A program made the position numbers and the translations under genes. From the NCBI RefSeq assembly GCF_905200055.1, contig NZ_CAJKIS010000047.1, positions 1 through 17,391 of the forward strand: 17,391 nucleotides of DNA, written 5' to 3'. The notes under the pieces were generated by a model. It searched no databases, had not been told where the DNA came from, and worked only from the letters and a program-made list of their open reading frames with translations. Of this stretch, positions 12,951-17,391 are shown one piece after another. Source of the DNA: an uncultured Fusobacterium sp. GTDB taxonomy: Bacteria; Fusobacteriota; Fusobacteriia; Fusobacteriales; Fusobacteriaceae. Each line of letters opens with the position of its first letter. Position 1 is the first letter of the stretch.

Positions 12951-13796
12951 ATGAAGAAAATTAGAGTAACAGTACCAGAAGATATTTGGCGTCTTATGAA
13001 AAATGATGTTGAAGAATTTGGAATAAATAATAATAAACTTTGCAACTATATCCTTGAAAGATTTAAATATAACAAAAAGATGGATGCAGAAAAATTGTTG
13101 GAAACTCAAGGAAGACCAGTAAAAAAGATAATACAATTTGACTTAAATGTTTCTAATAGAGAGATATATTATGATGTTTTGAAAGCTAATGAAGTAGATG
13201 TAGAGGCAGAGTATTTTAGAGAACTATTTGAACTTTATACTTCAAAATTTAAGTATCAGAGAGAGCTTTTTATTTTTGAAGATAGAGTAAAAATGATTTT
13301 AGAGGGAATAAAAGAGAAAAAGAAGATAAAGATAAAATATCTGAGCAGAGTTTTTAATGTAGAACCTTATTTTATAAAAAGAGAGGAGAGAGGGGATGAA
13401 AACTTTCTTTTCTGTTATGATGAGGAGAAGAAAAACTATGCTAACTTTAAATTAAAAGAGCTTGAAATAATTTCTATTCTTGATGAAAAGATAAAAGGGA
13501 AAGATAAGAAATTTATTGAAAATATGCGTAAAAATTTCGACCCATTTTTTGGTAATGGAAATATAGTTAAAGTTAGACTTACAGAAGAGGGAGAGAGTCT
13601 TTTAAAGAGTTTTACTAACTATCGTCCAAAACTTTTAAAAAAAGAGGGGCATGTTTATTTCTTTGAAGTAGCTAATGAAAATGCTAAGATCTATTTTAGA
13701 CAATTTTCTAAAGAGGCAGAGATATTAGAGCCTAAAAAACTTCGTGAAGAGATAAGAGCTGAATATCTTGAGATATTAGAGTTATATAAAGATTAA
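12951..13796 (+). CDS. RHH-WYL domain transcriptional regulator
   Basis: A 281-residue predicted cytoplasmic regulator. Residues about 2-38 (KKIRVTVPEDIWRLMKNDVEEFG...NKLCNYILERF) have the beta strand plus two helices of a ribbon-helix-helix DNA-binding domain. Residues about 105-170 are a WYL-type domain (KIKIKYLSRVFNVEPYFIKREE...NFLFCYDEEKKNYANFKLKELEII). Residues about 190-275 are the WYL C-terminal extension, ending VYFFEVANENAKIYFRQFSKEAEILEPKKLREEI. Most WYL regulators carry a helix-turn-helix instead, so the RHH pairing is less usual. WYL domains generally sense nucleic acid or other ligands; target and ligand here are unknown. ATG 12951 is preferred over a TTG at 12924, which would sit only a few nt after the predicted transcription start. 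Its own promoter and terminator make it a single-gene unit. Confidence 0.8.
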   Translation: MKKIRVTVPEDIWRLMKNDVEEFGINNNKLCNYILERFKYNKKMDAEKLLETQGRPVKKIIQFDLNVSNREIYYDVLKANEVDVEAEYFRELFELYTSKFKYQRELFIFEDRVKMILEGIKEKKKIKIKYLSRVFNVEPYFIKREERGDENFLFCYDEEKKNYANFKLKELEIISILDEKIKGKDKKFIENMRKNFDPFFGNGNIVKVRLTEEGESLLKSFTNYRPKLLKKEGHVYFFEVANENAKIYFRQFSKEAEILEPKKLREEIRAEYLEILELYKD

Positions 13797-13805
13797 TATT
13801 GTAGA

Positions 13806-13842
13806 GGCTAAGAGTAGGGATAACTATTTTTAGTCTTTTTTT
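13806..13842 (+). terminator. Terminator of the WYL regulator gene
   Basis: GGCTAAGAGTAG (13806-13817) pairs with CTATTTTTAGTC (13824-13835), 12 bp with three G-U pairs and a 6-nt loop, followed by seven T (13836-13842). Confidence 0.85.
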
Positions 13843-13844
13843 AT

Positions 13845-14110
13845 TTAGCTAAGCTAAGTTCTCTAGCACATCGCTATATTTTGACAAAGTACCTTTGCAT
13901 TTAGCGATTATTAGTCAAGTTTAGTTATTTCTATTTCTTTTTTAACATCAATTTGACTTCATGTCAACGAATAAAGAATTCCTAGGCTCATTCCGTTGAA
14001 AATGTAAAACTCGCTCCACAAGCTCCGCTTAAACACGTTACATTTTCTTAACTGCATTTCGCTGAGGGATTCTAATATTCACTTCCGAATTACGTCAACT
14101 TGATGTTAGG
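13845..14110. repeat. Interspersed palindromic repeat element (copy A)
   Basis: Non-coding block in the 527-bp gap between the WYL gene and feoA. It starts with a segment (13849-13885) that recurs at the right edge of the window with 33 of 37 identical bases. Inside it, ATCGCTA (13870-13876) pairs with TAGCGAT (13902-13908), enclosing CAAAG-TAC-CTTTG (13885-13897). A larger imperfect palindrome occupies 13943-14108. No ORF of useful size is present. It looks like a small dispersed element, MITE- or REP-like, rather than a gene. From 14111 to 14265 I see only AT-rich sequence. Confidence 0.7.
13943..14108. repeat. Large nested palindrome
   Basis: The outer arms 13943-13957 (TAACATCAATTTGAC) and 14094-14108 are complementary at 14 of 15 positions. 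Middle arms 13969-13983 and 14065-14080 are partly complementary (GAATA and AGAAT segments). The inner arms GAAAATGTAA (13998-14007) and TTACATTTTC (14038-14047) are perfectly complementary around a 30-nt loop. The inner loop is visibly richer in C and G than its surroundings. Confidence 0.75.
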
Positions 14111-14265
14111 GAATATATTTTTACTTTAATTATTAGAATGATAAATATAAGTTTGTAATATAAATAAGATAATAGTTACTATTTTTGATTATATTAATAT
14201 TATTGAATAAATGAGCACTTATAAAAATTTATTATAGATATATTTTAAACTTCAAACCTTTTCTA

Positions 14266-14294
14266 TTGACAAATTTATATTTATTGAATATAAT
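14266..14294 (+). promoter_or_regulatory. Consensus promoter of the feo operon with candidate operator
   Basis: TTGACA (14266-14271), 17 bp, TATAAT (14289-14294): a perfect sigma-70 consensus. An inverted repeat TTATATT-n5-AATATAA (14275-14281 and 14287-14293) fills the spacer and overlaps the -10. A strong promoter of this kind usually needs repression, so this is a candidate site for an iron-responsive repressor, though it is AT-rich and does not clearly match the Fur 19-mer. Confidence 0.75.
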
Positions 14295-14323
14295 GATTGT
14301 ATAAAAGATAAGGAGGTGCCAAA

Positions 14324-14542
14324 ATGTTACCATTAGCTTTTGCAGAACTAAATAAAGAGGTTACTATAAAAGATATAAGAGGAACTGGTTGTTGTAAAGG
14401 GCAATTACTAGAAAAAGGTTTTTGTATAGGTAAAAAACTTTGTGTACTAAAAGACGGAAATGGTGGAGTTATTGTTAAAATGAATAACTGTAAGTATGCT
14501 TTGAATTTTGGTTTGGCATCTAAGATAATAGTAGAGATATAA
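14324..14542 (+). CDS. Cys-rich FeoA-like protein
   Basis: A 72-residue SH3-like FeoA-family protein, first gene of the feo operon. The pattern VTIKDIRGTGCCKGQLLEKGFCIGKKLCVLKDG follows the FeoA layout (short beta strand, glycine turn, LxxxGxxxG), and the C-terminal half ends with the usual LASKIIVEI strand. Five cysteines (23, 24, 34, 40, 56) are unusual for FeoA, whose canonical form, the next gene, has one. This could mean metal binding or redox sensing, but that is inference. Strong AAGGAGGTG at 14311-14318 supports the ATG at 14324. FeoA proteins are thought to bind or regulate FeoB; paired FeoA copies occur in several anaerobes. Confidence 0.82.
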   Translation: MLPLAFAELNKEVTIKDIRGTGCCKGQLLEKGFCIGKKLCVLKDGNGGVIVKMNNCKYALNFGLASKIIVEI

Positions 14543-14562
14543 AAAATAATATATTTAGATTA

Positions 14563-14580
14563 GGCAGCCTTTAGGCTGCT
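14563..14580 (+). terminator. Hairpin between the two feoA genes, weak terminator or processing site
   Basis: GCAGCC (14564-14569) and GGCTGC (14574-14579) form a GC-rich 6-bp stem with loop TTTA, plus an outer G-U pair. The following TATTATTTA is a poor U-tract, so complete termination is doubtful. Partial termination or mRNA stabilisation would raise feoA1 over feoA2-feoB. Confidence 0.55.
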
Positions 14581-14646
14581 ATTATTTAGAAATAATACTT
14601 TGATAGACAAAAGTTATGTGTTAGAAATCTTATGGAGGTAAAATAG

Positions 14647-14877
14647 ATGAAGTTATGTGATTTAAAGAATGGAGAGAAAGCTAAAATAGTTAAAATTGGC
14701 AGAATAGGGGAATTGAAAAAAAGACTAGTAGACATGGGAGTAACTGCTGGAGAAATTATTAAATTAGAAAGAAATGCACCTTTAGGGGATCCACAAGAAT
14801 ATATAGTAAAAGCTACAGGAATAGCAATAAGAAAAGAAGATGCTAAAAATATTGAAGTTGAGAAAATAGAAGGGTAG
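14647..14877 (+). CDS. feoA: Ferrous iron transport protein FeoA
   Basis: A 76-residue cytoplasmic SH3-like protein of the canonical FeoA type: LKNGEKAKIVKIGRIGELKKRLVDMGVTAGEIIKLERNAPLGDPQEYIVKATGIAIRKEDAKNIEV. The LxDMGxxxG turn and the APLGDPxEY segment are hallmarks. It is needed for FeoB-dependent Fe(II) uptake, probably by acting on the FeoB G domain. GGAGG lies 8 nt before the ATG. feoB starts 12 nt after its stop, so they are co-expressed. Only one cysteine is present, unlike the upstream FeoA-like protein. Confidence 0.95.
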   Translation: MKLCDLKNGEKAKIVKIGRIGELKKRLVDMGVTAGEIIKLERNAPLGDPQEYIVKATGIAIRKEDAKNIEVEKIEG

Positions 14878-14889
14878 GGAGAAAGAGAA

Positions 14890-17085
14890 ATGATAAAAAT
14901 AGCATTTGCAGGGAACCCAAATGTTGGAAAATCTGCTTTAATTAATGCAATAGCAGGATCAAAATTAAAAGTTGGAAACTGGCCTGGGGTAACAGTTGAA
15001 AAGAAAGAGGCAGTTTTTATTCACAAAGGTGAAGAGATAAAATTAGTAGATTTACCAGGAGTATATAGCCTTAGTCCATACAGTTTAGAGGAGAAAATAA
15101 CTAGAGATTTTATCTTAGAGGAAAATCCAGATGTTGTAGTAAATGTTATAGATTCTACAAATCTTGAGAGAAATCTATATCTTACATTCTTATTAAAAGA
15201 ATTAGAAAAACCAATGATAATGGCATTGAATTTCTATGATGAGTTTGCAAAATTAAAATATAAGTTAAATATGAAAGAGTTTCAAGATATGATTGAGATT
15301 CCAGCAATTCCTGTATCAGCATTAAAAGGAACAGGAATAGAAGAGCTTTTAGATTCTATTATAACTATGTCTAAAAATAAAGAGAAGGGTAAAAAGTATT
15401 CACTGCCTTTTGATAAGAATATTTTATCTATAATCCATGAAGTAGAGTATAAGATTTTAACTAATGAAAAACTTTTACCAGCAACTAAAGAGTATTCAAA
15501 AGAGTTTTTAGCAATTAAATTTTTAGAGAGAGATGCTCATATAATTGAAAAGATAAAAGATAAATATGGAATAGATACAACAGGAATGTTTGATGAAGAT
15601 ATTGAGAAGTTAGAAAATAAATATGATAATGATAGCGAAACAATACTTGCAGAAGGAAGATATGGAACAGTAAATGGAATTCTTGCTAGAACTTTCACTA
15701 CTTCAATAAAATCAAGATTAGATTTTACAGATAAAGTAGATAAGATTCTTTTAAATAGAGTTTTAGGATTACCACTATTTTTCTTAATAATGGCAGGAGT
15801 AATGGCATTTGTATTTAATGGAAGTGCTCCATTTATAGATTGGGTAGATGGTTTCTTTGGAGACTTTGTAGGTAAATATGTAGGTATGCTTGTAGAGGGG
15901 ACACCAGATTGGTTAAGCTCATTAATAATAGATGGAATTGTTGGAGGAGTAGGAGGAGTTCTTACTTTCGTTCCAGTTATGGTATTCCTATATTTCTTCT
16001 TAGCAATTTTAGAAGAAAGTGGATATATGGCTAGAGTAGCATTTTTAATGGATAAGATAATGAGAAAATTAGGGCTTAATGGTAAATCATTTGTTCCAAT
16101 GGTAGTTGGATTTGGATGTACAGTTCCAGCTATCTATGCAACAAGAACATTAGAAGATGAAAGCTCAAGAAAATTAACAGCAGCTATGTCTCCATTTATG
16201 TCATGTGGAGCTAGATTGCCAGTGTATGGATTGTTTACAGCAGCATTCTTTGGAGCTAAAGCTGGATTAGTTGTTGTTTCAATATATATATTTGGAATAA
16301 TTGTAGCAATATTAGTAGGACTTGGATTAAAAAATTTAAAAGGATTCAAATCTGAAAATAAAGCTCTATTAATAGAGTTACCACCATATAGAATTCCAAG
16401 TTTAAAAGTAATTTTAAATTCAACTTGGTTAAGAGTATTTGATTATATTAAGAGAGCAGGAACTGTAATTTTAGGAATAATGATGATATTATGGGCTCTT
16501 ACATATTTCCCTAATAATGGAGATTCAAACTCATCATATATAGCTAAATTTGGTCATGCTTTTGCACCTATTATGAAACCTACAGGATTTGGAGATAGAT
16601 GGGAAACTGTAGCAGCAATTCCACCAAGTATAGCAGCTAAAGAGGTAGTTGTAGGATTCTTAGCTCAAGCTCTTCCATTAGCTGAAGAGGCTGAAGCAGA
16701 AGAGGAAGTAGTAGAAACTACTTTTGGCGAAGATTTAATGGAACAAGTAAAAGGATTTGGAGAAGCTGTAAAAGATTCAGTAGTAGGAATGTTAAGCCTT
16801 GATGTAGAGGGATTATTTACTACACCAGATGCAGAAGAGATTGAAGAAGAAGGAAGAGGAATAGTACAAGCTACAGCTAATTTATGGCCAAATGATGATT
16901 TAGCACCATTGAGAGCATATTCATTTATGGTATTTATACTTTTAGTAGTACCATGTGTTGCAACATTAGGAGCTATAAAACATGAATTTGGATGGAGATA
17001 TTTAGGATTTGTAGTAAGTATAATGTTAGTGGTACCATATATTGCATCAACATTAGTATTCCAAATTGGAAAACTGTTCTTTTAA
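14890..17085 (+). CDS. feoB: Ferrous iron transport protein FeoB
   Basis: A 731-residue inner-membrane Fe(II) transporter with an N-terminal GTPase domain. G motifs: G1 GNPNVGKS (8-15), G2 Thr in NWPGVT (30-35), G3 DLPG (54-57), G4 NFYD (114-117) and G5-like SALKG. The G4 motif NFYD keeps the Asn and Asp of NxxD but differs in the middle from the common NMMD. After the helical spacer, the membrane region starts near residue 285. It contains the gate motifs PMVVGFGCTVPAIYATRTL and FMSCGARLPVYGLF with the conserved Cys residues, and KEVVVGFL later. Between about 598 and 657 lies a soluble acidic loop (EEAEAEEEVV... to EEIEEEGRG). Length is normal for FeoB. It is operonic with feoA upstream and the Cys-rich peptide 40 nt downstream. 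Confidence 0.97.
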   Translation: MIKIAFAGNPNVGKSALINAIAGSKLKVGNWPGVTVEKKEAVFIHKGEEIKLVDLPGVYSLSPYSLEEKITRDFILEENPDVVVNVIDSTNLERNLYLTFLLKELEKPMIMALNFYDEFAKLKYKLNMKEFQDMIEIPAIPVSALKGTGIEELLDSIITMSKNKEKGKKYSLPFDKNILSIIHEVEYKILTNEKLLPATKEYSKEFLAIKFLERDAHIIEKIKDKYGIDTTGMFDEDIEKLENKYDNDSETILAEGRYGTVNGILARTFTTSIKSRLDFTDKVDKILLNRVLGLPLFFLIMAGVMAFVFNGSAPFIDWVDGFFGDFVGKYVGMLVEGTPDWLSSLIIDGIVGGVGGVLTFVPVMVFLYFFLAILEESGYMARVAFLMDKIMRKLGLNGKSFVPMVVGFGCTVPAIYATRTLEDESSRKLTAAMSPFMSCGARLPVYGLFTAAFFGAKAGLVVVSIYIFGIIVAILVGLGLKNLKGFKSENKALLIELPPYRIPSLKVILNSTWLRVFDYIKRAGTVILGIMMILWALTYFPNNGDSNSSYIAKFGHAFAPIMKPTGFGDRWETVAAIPPSIAAKEVVVGFLAQALPLAEEAEAEEEVVETTFGEDLMEQVKGFGEAVKDSVVGMLSLDVEGLFTTPDAEEIEEEGRGIVQATANLWPNDDLAPLRAYSFMVFILLVVPCVATLGAIKHEFGWRYLGFVVSIMLVVPYIASTLVFQIGKLFF

Positions 17086-17125
17086 GTAAGTATTGTTTTG
17101 TTTTCTATTTGAAGGAGATGATAGT

Positions 17126-17278
17126 ATGAAAACAATTATTTTGATAGCGATAGTAGCAGTTATAGCATTTTTCGCTTTAAGAAGTGTTTACAGAATGTTG
17201 ACAGCTAAAGAGGGTGGATGTAGTTGTAGCTGTGGAAGTTGTAAAGCTTCTGGCAAATGTCCAACTCACAAATCTTAA
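17126..17278 (+). CDS. FeoB-associated Cys-rich membrane protein
   Basis: A 50-residue protein with one N-terminal transmembrane helix (about 3-20) followed by RSVYRMLTAKEGG and a cysteine cluster, C32, C34, C36, C39 and C45, ending in HKS. This matches the small FeoB-associated Cys-rich membrane protein family (PF12669-type) found directly after feoB in Gram-positives and fusobacteria. Its role is unproven; it may hold or pass iron at the membrane. I chose ATG 17126 because GAAGGAG lies at 17111-17117; an in-frame TTG at 17093 would add 11 residues ahead of the helix and has no ribosome site. Confidence 0.85.
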   Translation: MKTIILIAIVAVIAFFALRSVYRMLTAKEGGCSCSCGSCKASGKCPTHKS

Positions 17279-17301
17279 AAATAAATAATTATTTTAGATA
17301 G

Positions 17302-17328
17302 AGTGACTGTTAATAGCAGTCACTTTTT
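17302..17328 (+). terminator. Terminator of the feo operon
   Basis: AGTGACTG (17302-17309) pairs perfectly with CAGTCACT (17317-17324), with a 7-nt loop and a T-tract (17324-17328). Confidence 0.88.
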
Positions 17329-17350
17329 CTATTATAAAACTATAATTTAT

Positions 17351-17391
17351 CTAACTAAGCTCAGTTATCTAGCACATCGCTAGGTTTTGAC
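17351..17391. repeat. Interspersed repeat element (copy B, cut by window edge)
   Basis: Bases 17355-17391 match 13849-13885 in the same orientation at 33 of 37 positions, including the 18-base identical run TCTAGCACATCGCTA plus flanks broken only at two adjacent bases before TTTTGAC. The rest of this copy lies beyond the window. Confidence 0.75.

Noticed and set aside
12906..13136. Minus-strand frame at the start of the WYL gene
   Set aside because: Shadow frame without ribosome site, overlapping the promoter and N-terminus of a better-supported gene.
13797..14323. Hidden small gene or tRNA in the long gap
   Set aside because: No ORF with a ribosome site and no cloverleaf or CCA end was found; the content is a terminator, the repeat element, AT-rich sequence and the feo promoter.
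1..17391. CRISPR array, transposase, phage or toxin-antitoxin genes
   Set aside because: No regularly spaced repeats and no such proteins were recognised on either strand; the only small gene of unknown function (6235-6546) lacks any toxin or antitoxin feature and stands alone.

Overview
The window is about 17.4 kb of very AT-rich, densely coding DNA. It has strong AGGAGG-type ribosome binding sites, diderm-style lipoprotein and secretion signals, and genes for citrate lyase maturation, [FeFe]-hydrogenase maturation (HydF), accD-accA-pfkA and a Feo iron system with a FeoB-associated Cys-rich peptide. Together these point to a strictly anaerobic Fusobacterium-like organism (Fusobacteriota). 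The genus call rests on gene content and base composition; the species is not determined.

Layout. Positions 1-147 hold short repeats and a bidirectional terminator. Positions 148-3098 (minus strand) are a tight operon: lipoprotein, citC (citrate lyase ligase), and a citX-citG fusion. These genes acetylate citrate lyase and make and attach its prosthetic group; the lyase subunits themselves (citDEF) are not in the window. A divergent intergenic region separates this from accD-accA-pfkA (3312-6160), which links fatty-acid synthesis to glycolysis. A small coiled-coil gene with its own promoter follows, then an intrinsic terminator placed directly in front of recR-hydF, and then a small secreted Asn-rich protein.

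The most interesting part is 8948-12872. A consensus promoter drives a 26-codon leader ORF with three consecutive Trp codons. Two intrinsic terminators follow, and then a four-gene ABC importer: two paralogous periplasmic binding proteins, a permease and an ATPase, matching the predicted tryptophan transporter family TrpXYZ. By hand I can pair a complete set of mutually exclusive helices: a Trp-codon/anti-antiterminator helix, an antiterminator for terminator 1, and an adjacent second arm matching terminator 2. This looks like ribosome-stalling transcription attenuation of a tryptophan uptake operon with tandem terminators. The four transporter proteins contain no tryptophan.

After the transporter come a ribbon-helix-helix/WYL regulator (12951-13796), its terminator, and a roughly 270-bp non-coding block of palindromic repeat sequence. 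A feo operon follows (14324-17278): a Cys-rich FeoA-like protein behind a perfect consensus promoter, canonical FeoA, FeoB, and a FeoB-associated Cys-rich membrane peptide, closed by a terminator. The start of the repeat block recurs in direct orientation at the window's right edge, so the feo operon is bracketed by copies of one interspersed element. No tRNA, rRNA, CRISPR array, transposase or phage gene was seen.
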